DNA of 64,000 nt from Halichondria panicea (Eukaryota; Porifera; Demospongiae; Suberitida; Halichondriidae): positions 5,798,126 through 5,862,125 of the forward strand of contig NC_087391.1 of the NCBI RefSeq assembly GCF_963675165.1, in the 5' to 3' direction. Under the pieces are notes generated by a model, which saw only the letters and a program-made list of their open reading frames with translations, was not told where the DNA came from and made no database searches. Below, piece by piece: positions 10,604 to 21,800 of the stretch; position 1 is the first letter of the stretch; the number at the start of each line of letters is the position of its first letter. Made by a program: the position numbers and the translations under genes.

Positions 10604-11975
10604 TTATTGTTTGACGACCAAGTCTGCGTAAGGGCTGGGTTGGTTGACCTTTGACACGTCAATAGCCTTGTAGATGTGTGGTATACGCCACTTGCTCTTT
10701 CTGGGTACATCATAGCCTCCGTTCTTGGCCCCGCCCACCGGCTTGCAAAAGGGGGAGGGCACTGCATAAACCACACTGTCATCCTCACACTTGTTACGTC
10801 GAAGCTTCTTTCGTTTGCTCATTTTCGGAGGTGGTGGAGCTATTCTCTTTGGCCGGAATCGAGAGATCTTCTTCACTTTAACTGGCGCTACTGGCACAGG
10901 TTGAATAGTTTCTTTTCCATTAGAGTGCAAAATTCCATTCCCATTATCGCATACAGACTGAATGTTTCCGTTCCCATTAACTGCATCAGGAAATGGCATA
11001 GAGGTGTTCTTGGAGTGAGGGGAGGGGGTGAATGTGGTAGCCTCCTCCCACACGTTGGTGGACTCATTAGTCTTCTCCTGCATTTCCTCAGGGTCCACCC
11101 ACAACTCAGGAGGTTGAACACCCTCTGTATATACAGGGGAGAGTTATGCAAACACCACACATCAACAAACATGTAATTGCATATGCTTGTCAGCACTTAA
11201 GTAAGGTAAACATTACAATGTATGACTTCAGAGAAGTCTTGTGGGATAAGGAAGCTGTGGGCAAGTGTTGGCAGCCCATACCCTGAGTGCTACTGTGGCT
11301 TCAAGGCAGCACATAGGGACACCTGTTGTTAGGTGTCTAGCTATGGACTATAGTGACTGGCAAACATGGGCAATCACATTTATACTCTGCAGGCAGCAAA
11401 CTATATATAGTCATACATAGGTACGCACACACATGCATTGGACTGAGAAGAGTTTTGGCTAACCTTCAAACACGTATTTCTTAATCTCAGTTTCTCTAGT
11501 TTTCCTCCTACAGCATATCAAGCAGACAACGAGTAAGAGTACAGTACAGCTCACGAGAGAGATGACCAGTAGGGCTACTAGTACGATGATGCCAGTGACA
11601 AGTGTAGTGAGTGATGGTGTACACAGCTGGGGTACAGGAGTACTGCACGCTGTTAGGTCCGAGGCTGGTAGTGAGGGGGTGGATGTGGAGGGTGTGGGGA
11701 GTGTGGGGGTGGATGTGGAAGGTGTGGGGAGTGTGGAGGGTGTGGGGGTGATGGTCGCAGTGGTACTAGTGTTGCTGGTATTTGTTGTATCTGCAAGTAT
11801 AGAAAACAATAGCTTGTGAATAATTGCCTCCATATGTCAGACTCACAACTAGCCACAGTACTGTAGTGCAGGCTGTAGCTAGCTATAGTTTACCTTGTGC
11901 AAGAACAGTGCTCAGGCATGGACCTCCCAGTAGCACCGACAATATCCAGCAGCACAGAGGCAGTCTCAACGACAT
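10604..11975 (-). CDS. Mucin-like one-pass membrane protein with tyrosine-motif tail
   Basis: Three exons (11894-11975, 11464-11790, 10604-11124) encode 309 residues in continuous phase. Exon 1 is almost exactly a signal peptide (MSLRLPLCCWILSVLLGG). The ectodomain is only about 60 residues, nearly all T/S/P, part of it encoded by a 36-bp minisatellite (11665-11750), and likely O-glycosylated. A long hydrophobic span (VTGIIVLVALLVISLV...) ends in CRRK. The tail of about 170 residues has a proline cluster (RIAPPPPK), a basic KRKKLRR patch and tyrosines in the contexts VVYAVP, GGYDVP, HIYKAI and SPYADL. YxxP and SxYxxL contexts are known SH2-binding or ITIM-like forms, so a signalling receptor or scaffold is inferred. 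No homologue was recognised. The stop codon faces the paralogue B gene, 185 bp away. Confidence 0.8.
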
Positions 11976-12362
11976 GTCAGCTCACCTAAAGAACAGTAGT
12001 AGAGTAGCTACAAACTTACTAGATCTATATAGCAATAAAGAAATTATAAGCTACACTGCATATGTAATGATTCTGCTTTGCTAGAGCTGATAGAGCAACA
12101 GCCTTTGCTCAACTCACAGAGATGCTTTGAACTGCAAGAACAAGTGGTAATGGAATAGGCTGACCTCATATCCACAAACCTTATATGGTTTTGAATCCTT
12201 TTGTGGCAAGCGTGCAGAGTACGGATGCCACATAATTATGCATACTGAGATGTTGGCAACTAAACACACTGTGACAGCGGTAACACTCACAAATCATGTG
12301 TACACAATAAATAACTTTCAACGAAACAGTGAGAAGGGATAAGAAGGGTTTTGCTAGTGAAG

Positions 12363-14818
12363 TTAGGTGCTATGATATTGTTCAGCATAAATAAAAAGTT
12401 CAGAGGAGCTTTGTCGAGTTGACTGTAACCGGCACTCCTTAGTAAAGCTGAAGTTAGCTTTCAACCGACTTCTAAACACTGAAAATAGTGTGGAAAACCC
12501 ATTAAAATCCAGAGCCAACTAAAGCAGAGTATGCACGCACCATTAGCTAGAGGCCCCTGCCATAACTTGCAGAGGAACACGCCGCCCTCCTTTAGAACAG
12601 AGTGGGATAAGGCCAGTGCTGACTCAGCTAGTTGCTGTAGAGATGAGAAATGTGAGAGGTCAACTCAACAACAAGAGGTAGTCAAGATGAGTACACACAT
12701 TGCCAGGTTGGGCATTAGATTAATTACAGCTTGATTGAGGACCTGCCAAGCAGCCAATGGAGGGAGGACACACACAAACACTATTAAGCTAGCCAGTAGA
12801 CATGTATGTGTGGGTACCCTAACCAGGTCACCATATACACCTCACACCATATGTAGCAGTACATACCATGATCTTCTGGTGATCCATCTCACGTATACCA
12901 GAGGCATTAGGAGCCATGTCACTGCAGCAAGCAAGCACACTGTTATGCAGTATATGTGTATATATACTAGTACAGAGGTTTGCAGAATGTTTGCAGCAAG
13001 TGCTGTGCAAATTAAGAGCTAGTGTACACTGTGGAGTAGCATAATAACATAATAATATAGACATTGTACTAGCAATGTGGTGAGAGGCTATAAGATACCA
13101 CTGATGTAATAATTAGTATTGAATAGTGTTCTGCGTGCTTACTGTAGATGCAGAGATGTTGAGCTACTTACGATAACAATGCCACCTGCTGAGTATGCTA
13201 TAGTTTGTTTTGGCTGTGGCTATATATCCCCGTTTTTTATACTTTTATTTCGCACATGAAAAACTTTTGCGAACGAGTGACCCATATTGCGTCTAACTAT
13301 TGCGTTCTGGCAGGGACTTGTGTCATACTCATACCAGTGCCAGTATAAGGTTTTTTATTTTTGTGAAGTGATCGACGCTCGGCAAAATATTCTATCTATA
13401 AACCACAGAGTACATTGGCTCTTAAAAGCTTTGCAGAGTACTGTTGCAAAGATTCTGCAAACCTTGTGTAAGTAGAACAAGAAGTCACTGAGCTCTACTA
13501 TACATGCAGACCTCATAACCACATCAGCCCCTCGACGTCCCAACAGCTCTCTCACTCTCTCTTGTACTAGAGGGTCAGTCACATCACTGCCACCCATCAC
13601 CAGCACCCCAGGCAGATCAGCAATCTCTATGGGGGGGGGGTAGGGAGGGCACAGTGGGGGGTATGTACAAATGCTCTCGAGACAAATTGCTCAATTAAAT
13701 AATCAAACCACTCAACAACCTCATTCAATAACAACAATGTTATCTCAAGTTCTTAGGAACCACAATACATTAATGGGATGCACACAAGCCATCAGGATGC
13801 ACTCACTGACCTTGAATGTCCAGAGCCACCACCATCCCACCTATATAGAGTGTTGCTAGGTAACTATCAGTACCCCACCCACACACATGACCACAATTAG
13901 AGGCACCAGCAGCACACACAGACACACTTACCAGGCCTCAGCCCACCACTAACTAATGTATGTAAGGGCTATAATAGAGTTTCAGATTCAACCTCAAGCA
14001 AAACATTAGAGGAAGCATTCCCACCCACCTTGAGTGTTGGTTGAGGTGGTGGTCACCCTCTGAGCTGCCACCTGGGACCATGCCCCAGGGCTAGCACCAC
14101 AGTCAACCCTCTGAGCTGCCACCTGGGACCATGCCCCAGGGCTAGCACCACAGTCAACCTGCAGCAGACACTTCCTACCATCATGCTTCACTAGTGCAGG
14201 GGATTCACTGCATATCAGCAAACACAAACACCTAATAATAGTGAGTGGGTGGGTGCTGGGAGACACAACACTGGAAGACACCGGATATAGTGGGAAAGAA
14301 AAGGGGAGAGTTGGGGGGGGGGGAGTGGGGGCTTCACTGGTTAGTGTGGAACACATACTGACAGTGGCTCTGCTGGCTAGGGTAGGATCTCACCACCACA
14401 GCTGGGGGCTTCACTGGTTAGTGTGGAACACATACTGACAGTGGCTCTGCTGGCTAGGGTAGGATCTCACCACTACAGCTGGGGGCTTCACTGGTTAGTG
14501 TGGAACACATACTGACAGTGGCTCTGCTGGCTAGGGTAGAATCTCACCACTACAGCTCCTTTGTTTAGGAAGCGGAACTTATCGTCCAGTTCAATCAGTT
14601 TGTAGGCACTCCGACAACGATACTGCTCCACAACTGCCCTCTTTACCAGCGGATCCTGCATAGCAACAGTGCATAGCAACACAGTGATCAGAGAGAGACC
14701 TCACCTTCTGTTGTCGGTGCAGCCATTTGTTGGAGCTTGTTCCTTTAGCTCTCGTGCCAAGCAGTGGTCCTCGTAGATGCTTCAGTAACTCTAGTCTCCA
14801 GTGCACTAATGTCTTCAT
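12363..14818 (-). CDS. MRM2: Mitochondrial rRNA 2'-O-methyltransferase (FtsJ/RrmJ family)
   Basis: MRM2 methylates a uridine ribose in mitochondrial large-subunit rRNA using S-adenosylmethionine. Eight exons (14705-14818, 14548-14655, 14029-14158, 13811-13840, 13512-13626, 12867-12921, 12541-12634, 12363-12478) join in phase to 253 residues. The N-terminus is basic (KTLVHWRLELLKHLRG), as for mitochondrial import. FtsJ features follow in order: YRCRSAYKLIELDDKF, SAM motif I (DCGASPGAWSQVA), GMVVALDIQ, DVTDP, the SDMAPNASG motif, GGVFLCKLWQG, and the C-terminal SSELFIYAEQYH. The catalytic K-D-K-E set appears retained (K in SAYKL, D in SDMAP, K in FLCKLW, E in SSELF). Exon 3 contains motif I twice in tandem, in frame, as described in a separate entry. 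About 2.4 kb of introns separate these short exons. Confidence 0.92.
14057..14158 (-). repeat. In-frame 51-bp tandem duplication inside MRM2 exon 3
   Basis: Two identical 51-bp copies (14108-14158 and 14057-14107) each encode VDCGASPGAWSQVAAQR, the glycine-rich SAM-binding loop. No acceptor between the copies restores phase, so both should be translated. Confidence 0.93.
14326..14562 (-). repeat. 76-bp repeat, three copies, carrying the 5' splice site of MRM2 exon 2
   Basis: Minus-strand reading gives AGCTGTAGTG then GTGAGAT at the true donor (14548/14547). Two downstream copies repeat AGCTGTRGTG-GTGAGATCC within a unit of about 76 bp that also includes CACTGTCAGTATGTGTTCC. Confidence 0.85.
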
Positions 14819-16272
14819 GTGTTATGTGTGTTGTGGTATACAGTAATCACATAATAAAGGAACACACCATTCTGGAGAGTTGGGGCTCATGCCTGAATAC
14901 TACTTTTTACTGCAACGATCTTTCGAATTTTCAATTCATAAATTGTTAAGAGAAAATTCGGCATGGAATGTGCATACTACTGCGCATGCGCATTTTGCAA
15001 TAGGACAAACATAATTATTTAGCTTACACAAAGTGCTATAATTATGTACAAAATGAAGTGGAGGACTGACAGGCAATAATACACAACCATTGTTCACACT
15101 CAATCATTACTGACAATGTTATAGTTATAGTTCAATACGTGCTGGCTAGTAACAGTCGCCCTAGCAGCCTTGGATACAGCACACTAGCATCCAGACAAAG
15201 ATCCACCAAGGACAGAAGAGGCAGATGATGAAATGGAGGAGATGGTTGGTAGAGTCTTGCTGTACCACCGTCGTGTGGATCTGCAGGTGAGGGGAGGTCA
15301 TGTGATTGTGGGTATATACATAATGGTCATGATTACAGGTGAGGGGAGGTCATGTGATTGTGGGTATATACACAATGGTCACGATTGCAGTGTATTTGCA
15401 CAGAGAATTGCCAACAGCAAAACCACAATTAGATTGTTAACCTGCACTTTAGAAGAGCCAATAATGCCACATCTGATTCTACAAAAATAATTCTAGTGCA
15501 GATCTGAGAAGAGTAAAATAAAGACAGAACCTAAAAAGGCAAGTTGGGTCGTCAAACGGTACTTAACAGGAGTTATGAAATTTAGGGAAATTATTTGTAA
15601 AGAAATGAAGAGTCCCCTAAGAGGGAATCAAAGTGATCTACTAAGCCACCACCCTAACCACTAAGCCACACCTATTCTGTCCCAAAGCTATCACTATTTA
15701 TGCCCTACCCAGAGATATCGTGATTGCAGTGCACTTCCAAATAGCTACCTCTTGAAAAATGTTTAGACTAAGAAATTATTATCTACAATTTAATGCACAT
15801 CAACTATGTACATGTAATAGGAAGTAAGCACAGACACATGTATGATATGATTAGCGTCTACAACCAGGTAACCAGTATTCATTACTCCTATCATTGTGTA
15901 CTATACTCCCCTTAGTGATTCCTGCACACACAAAAGGTTAGGGTCAAACACAGCTGCCAAGCCAAGCTGCCATATGCTCAGCTAAAAGTTAATGTATAAG
16001 TATTGCAAGTTCTAATCTAAAGGTGCTGATTTTAAGACCACTTTGAAAGTAAACAAGTAGAAAGGTTTGGGAAACAGTTTCAGTTCCACCAACACAGCCA
16101 GCCACCTATACACATCATCATTACACTAGTAATCACAAACACAAACACTTGTTATCATAAACAGTTAAAGCCTGAAATTATTGCTTCAGTACACACGAAC
16201 ACTCTCCCCCATACAACGCTAACTGTAAGACCAACAAAAGAAGCACTCCCACAAACAAACAAACAAACTAAC
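14819..16272. other. Spacer upstream of MRM2, one small exon-like segment
   Basis: No confident gene. 14905-14930 resembles the AYGAYCTTT promoter motif, and 14981-14992 is an NRF1-like palindrome. At 15230-15288 a plus-strand frame (EEMVGRVLLYHRR) ends at CTGCAG followed by a GTGAGGGG donor, and that donor is repeated at 15340. It may be a lone exon, but no partner exon was found. The remainder is AT-rich and unremarkable. Confidence 0.45.
14981..14992. promoter_or_regulatory. NRF1-like palindrome upstream of MRM2
   Basis: A perfect 12-bp palindrome TGCGCATGCGCA, 163 bp upstream of the MRM2 start codon. In vertebrates NRF1 binds this consensus at promoters of nuclear-encoded mitochondrial genes. 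Use in this organism is inferred. Confidence 0.55.
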
Positions 16273-16464
16273 CGCTGAGGGCTGTGATTGCACGACCACC
16301 ACGTTGTTGCTGGTCTGCTGTTGAGCCTGGGGGGCATAGCCGGGTCCTGGTTGGTACCCCTGCTGCGGCTGGGGGTAGCCTTGTTGTTGTGGGGGGTAGC
16401 CTTGTTGTGGCTGCTGGGCATACGGGGAATAGCCAGGGGGCCCAGGCTGTTGTTGGTACGCCAT
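16273..16464 (-). CDS. Q/P/G/Y-rich small protein, N-terminal exon (3' end unresolved)
   Basis: The frame from the ATG at 16464 reads MAYQQQPGPPGYSPYAQQ, several QGYP repeats, then NNVVVVQSQPSA. It follows a plausible acceptor (CTACCCAG) placed before the start, so a 5'-UTR intron is likely. The exon may end with a GTTAGT donor at 16272. Reading on instead gives a hydrophobic cysteine-containing tail (FVCLWECFFCW) and a stop near 16219. A QGYP-rich N-terminus followed by a VVVV strand occurs in BRI3/LITAF-, PLAC8- and CYSTM-type small membrane proteins. None can be chosen without the C-terminal exon. Confidence 0.55.
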
Positions 16465-16937
16465 TGCAATCACAGAACCTGGGTAGGGAAGGAGAGATAG
16501 AATAAAGGGAAGTCAGTTGCTTAAAATATTACAATCAGTACAGATATATAGCTTGTATCCATGTATCAGGCTTGCATGTAGAAATGTAGAAAGCTTGCAC
16601 ACACACACATAGTTTAATGCATGCAGTCTTATGGCATACCTTTGGTTGACAGTAACTGGTAGAGAAGCTGCGCTGATCCACGCACACAGTGCAGTACAGT
16701 ACAATCACAGTATATATATAGACCTTCAAGAAGCAGTTATATCTGGCTAGGCTGGGGCAGATCCTTGTTTGGTATGATGGCCCACCCACATAAAGGAGGA
16801 AGCAAGGGGCTGGTTGAGCAGGTTGAGCAGCCCCGCCTACAAACACTCCAGCTAACATTTATTATAGTCTGGCCGGCTAAACAGAAGCTCTGTTGAAGAC
16901 ACGGGATATGCAAGTGGAGCTCAGATAGCAGACAAAG

Positions 16938-18624
16938 ATGTACGGGCAGTGTTTAGTCTCTCTGTTGTTCCTGGTCCTGGCCTACCGCATCCAGCACACC
17001 GACTACAATGCTGCCGACATTGAGCGTGTCCTGAACGGTCTGCTCAGAGAGGAGACCTTCAGAGAAGTCAGTCATGCCACTCACCGTGTTGCTATTGGTT
17101 TTGGGTCCTGTGTCGATGTGGTTAGCGATGGTTTGGAGGTCCTGGGAGCGTTAGAGATACAACCTCCCCAGAGGCCAGCCCACTACGATACTGTCTCCAA
17201 TGAGAACGAGCTAGCTGAGGGATTCGCTTATTTCTTCCAATATGGAGCTGCTGCGGAGTGAGTGGATTGTGTGTATTGTCTATACATGTCAATAATAGTG
17301 TATTGTGTTTATACCACACGTACTCACACGCATATTCACCTCATAGCTGTACATGGTTTATATGATAAACGTCAGGAGTGCTTAGCAACCTCTAATATCT
17401 AATAATAATAACGCATGTAGACGTGTCAAGATTGCATTATTAGAACTCAACGTTACTTTACAAGGATTCACTAGTGGCCTATTAACATACGATTGTGCTG
17501 GTACTAACTCATTTGTCATACCCTGCAGACGGTTTGTGAGTGATCGTGCTCTCTTCCAGAGCTGGGTGGATGCAGCCAAGTCCCTCCCCTCCACTTCCCT
17601 GGCTATTGGAGGGAATGCCCCGGTCATGGCTCACCGGTTGGCCCTGGAGGGATGGAAGGTCCTACTAGGATCTGTCATGAAGGAAGACACAGTCAAGATG
17701 TTGCACAAATCAATCAAAGTTGCTGGCAATGCATCACAAGCTTTGAGAGACGATGTTCATCTGCTACTAGAATACGATCTTGGTAGTGAGTGGGGAAAAT
17801 ACGTTTCCCCCAGAGCAAATCGTTACATTGTCCATAGCGACTACTCCAACATGATGTTAGACTCGTTAGACTCTTTTGTGGCTTCTTTGGAGGACTTTAA
17901 CCCTACGCTAGTGATTATTGGTGGTCTGCAGATGCTCGATAATTCTCCATATGATCCTGACATCCGCACAGCCAAACTCAAACAGCTGTCTAAAGTGTTG
18001 GCAAGGCTACCAAAGAACACTAAAATACATTTTGAAATGGCCTCCTTCACAGAACACCGACTGATGGACGAACTGGTTGAGTATATTATCCCCTATGCTG
18101 ATTCTCTGGGAATGAACGAACAAGAACTAGCCAATCTGTGTTACTTTATAGAGGCTGGTAATATCACCACGGTAGCAGACCCCTATCCTAGAGTAGCCAC
18201 CGCCCTGGATCAGACCAGACATCTACTCAACCTGCTATCACAGAGACAATCTCGTAATACTAGAACTGTGTCGCGTATTCACGTCCACACCCTAGCCTTC
18301 CAAGCTCTCCTCGTCACCAAACACTCAACCTGGAGGAGCATGCACGCTGCCATTGCTAAGGCATCACTCACAGCTAACAGACATGTGTGCAAGTCCCCTA
18401 GGATTAACACAAGGAACGCTCGGTTGATAATGGATGATTCATTCTCTGTTAGTAGGGACACGAATGCACAGAGGATGCCGTTTATTGACTCTGCCCCTAT
18501 CTCCTGTTGGAACGAGGCACTGGGTCGTATCTGTGTGGCTCCTAACCTGGTGTGTACCAAGGTGTTGCAGACTGGTGGAGGAGGGGACAATGTGTCCGCC
18601 GCAGGCCTGGCTCTACAAGTGTGA
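16938..18624 (+). CDS. ADPGK: ADP-dependent glucokinase
   Basis: Phosphorylates glucose to glucose-6-phosphate using ADP rather than ATP; in animals it is an ER-associated enzyme. Two exons (16938-17257 and 17529-18624) give 471 residues, the usual family length. The N-terminal YGQCLVSLLFLVLAY is a hydrophobic signal or anchor. Family motifs are IGFGSCVDVV, AIGGNAPVMA (GGNA sugar-site loop), HFEMASFTE, DSLGMNEQELA (the NE-type metal-site motif) and, near the C-terminus, TGGGGDNVSAAGL with the catalytic aspartate of the GxGD ribokinase-fold motif. All key positions are intact. The gene is divergent from the Q/P-rich small-protein exon. It has only one intron, unlike its neighbours. Confidence 0.95.
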
Positions 18625-18892
18625 GGACACTCTGTGGACTGTTGTGTTAGTGCTGCTTCAGTGACCTTGATCTATAGCTAGTACTTTGTGTTTTTATGTA
18701 AAGACAATCTACCATTAATTATGTACATGTAAAGTTGTTTCAATCATACTAAGCCGACAATGAATTATAAAAACATTATAAAAACCTTATTGTGTGGGGG
18801 ATACATACATAATATAAAAGTGTTAAAATAATGTGCAGCAGCTGTATAATTAACTACTCAGAGTATATTAATGTTCATCACTGGACAGGCTG

Positions 18893-21800
18893 TTAGTCCA
18901 GGGGCACCTTGACAGTCTCATATGAGGCATTCTTAGTGTAGGCCACCCTCGAGTCGTAGTCATTCTGGGAGGAGGGGTTAGATTATATACATGCGGTGCT
19001 CATGGATTATTTTAAGGACCTCTCTAGCTGTACACTCACCGTGCTGACGTCGTACCCTGAACCCTTGCCTGCCTTCTTGTTCTTACAGCACACCACCACA
19101 GTCTACAGACGAGGGAGGGAGTCAACACACACACAGCAACAACCATAGACAACACATGTACACCGCACACAGACAATAGCTACACACACCCACAGCAAGG
19201 TAATGGACTCACCATGATGATGGCCACGATAGCCACAACAGTCAGTACCAGAGCAACTACAATCACAGCAATGATCCACGGAGCAAACTCAACCACACCA
19301 CTCCTCTCTGCCACCACTATATCACCAGAGGGCTGCAGGACACTGCTACCAAACCTGATCACTATGGCATCACTGCCAAACTGTGGGGGGGGGGGGTAAA
19401 TTGGATGCGGTTTAATGTAGACACTTACGTCTTGTTCTAGCTGACTCAGCAAGACGGTCAGGTTAGCGTTGCTTGTGTCGGAGGAATCAGATAACTCTAC
19501 AATGATGATGACACTGCCCTTCTCCACCTGTAACCAAGGCAACAATCTCTCACTGTATCAGAGCCACTACAGCATACCCACCGTTACTTCAGTGATCTGC
19601 TCTTGCTTGAGGTTGAGTGTATCCTTGTACATGAGAAGCAGTGTTCGAGTCACTTCACTGCGTGACAGAGGAGATCATGACTTGTGTAACACTCTATACA
19701 GCCTATAGCCTAGCGTGTTGTTCTGATAAGCAAACAGTTTGGAAAGCTGCTTTCGGGAGGTCATAACTTCACCAAAAATCAAGCATTCTGTAGCTCAATA
19801 GTGATGCTATGATTATGCCTCACTAACCGTTGTAGCTCCTCCTTAGCATTGTCATCAGTCACTATGCTGTCAAAGTCTCCGTTGAAGGGCATCCTCACTG
19901 TGGTTCTGTGACAACACAATCATCATTAGACTATCTGTATTCATGACAATAACATACGGTTGTCTAATAGGTGCTGTGGAAGAGCAGTCCTTTCTTGTGC
20001 AGTTGAGAGCTCCAAATGAACACTTGCTGTGAGTGAGAAGAACCTTAATAAACACACCCACACCACCCACACACACACCCACACCACCCACACTACCCAC
20101 ACCCACACACACACCACCCACACACACACACCATCTAATACTCACCATCTGATGCATTCATCATCAAACACTCCTCCATGCTCCACCCTCATAGCATTGA
20201 TGGAGCACCCGGCTGTAACGTGTACAGGTCATGTGACATATTGTAGTACTATCAAGTAGCTACTGAATACATGCAGTGGGAAATCGGACATTCGCAACAC
20301 AAGTTATGGCCTATCAAAGTTAGCTGGTACACTTACTTGGACAACGGTCATTAGTGCAATACTCCTCACGAGGCCATCCTGGCGTGCAGAAACTATGGAA
20401 ACAAGAATATAATATTCCGTACACACACACACTAGCTATTGACCCACCAACTGTTGCATCCGTCTCTGTCCGGGTATGTATCACCAAATGGTATCAAACT
20501 CGATCGATCGTCATCTCTCAACTGACAGCCTATTAATTATTATAATTATGTGTCACTATAATTATAAGTGGGTGTGGTCTTACCGCAAGTGGGCCTTTCC
20601 CGGGCTCCCACTGTGACAGGATAACCATCGTGAATATCCACACACCAACAGTATTCATTGTAGCATTGGACAGGGGCAAAGGTTCCATCGCTATCACACT
20701 CGGGTACAAAGGTCGTGTCGGCCACACCCACACGTGTTCGTCTCAATGCCTGACAGAGTGGAGTGATGGGTCGACCACGTGTACACTGGTTAGATCCACA
20801 GCTAGTAGGACAACACAGGCCATCATCACTGCAGTCTCTGTTAGTAGAGCAGCTATCTTCCTCACAGTCCACCAGGCGGTCAGTGATGGGGGGGCACTCA
20901 CGAGGGGTCTCTGAGATATACTGGGTGTTGGGGGGTAGGGTATTGCAGCCCTGCTCATCAGAGCGGTCCCGGCAGTCAATATAGTCGTCACAGCGGAAGT
21001 TGGCAGGCAGACACTCCCCGGTGCCACACTCGAACCCACCATCACAGTCAGCTGAGTGGGGTTCAACTATCAGGCAGTGCATGGCCACAAGCAATGCATA
21101 CAATAGGTCAATACTGGGCCATAGGATAAGTGGGGAAGAAGGCATAATGTACAAACTTATATCAATTTAGCCCCTGGCTATAATGCAGTGGCGTACATGG
21201 TGGTTCGGGGCAGTCCCTCTCATCAGAGCCGTCCTCACAGTCCTGGAAGACATCACAGATCCTCTCCTCACTCACACACCCTGATCCATCTCTACACATC
21301 TTCTCATCATCCTCGCACTCTGTGGGGAGGTAACAAAGAATGAGGAGATGTTGACAACTCACCAATATCAGAGCAGGTTCCTCCGCAGCACGAGCCATCA
21401 GACACGAACTCTGAACCCTGGGGGCACGCTATCGCGGGACAGCTAATGCCCTAGAGGAAGAGAGTAGATTTTATCAAAGAATTATCCTTCAATGAACCTA
21501 TCAACACAGGCTACTACATCCCACTCACCAGACACTCATCCACGTAATCCCCACCAGGACTGCATCTGTCCACACACTCTGAACCATTCTGGAAGCGGTT
21601 CTCGTTACCATCACAACCACCATACCCAAACTGCTCACAGCGTCCGCTCGTGGCATTGAAGAAATAAGATGGTATATAAGCCCGACACATACCAGTGTCA
21701 GTTGGTAGCAGACAGAGGCCTGCAGGGGATATAGATTATGATAGGGTAAATGGGAGACATGTACAGCACAGCTACTGAAATTGGACGTTTCTAACACAGC

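Noticed and set aside
13355-13606. Independent gene starting MLVMGGSDVTDP
   Set aside because: This is MRM2 exon 5 plus intron read-through. Splicing joins it to SDMAPNASG in phase.
16512-16860. Small minus-strand frames upstream of the Q/P-rich exon
   Set aside because: No signal, domain or splice-consistent link. More likely 5' UTR intron and promoter of neighbouring genes.
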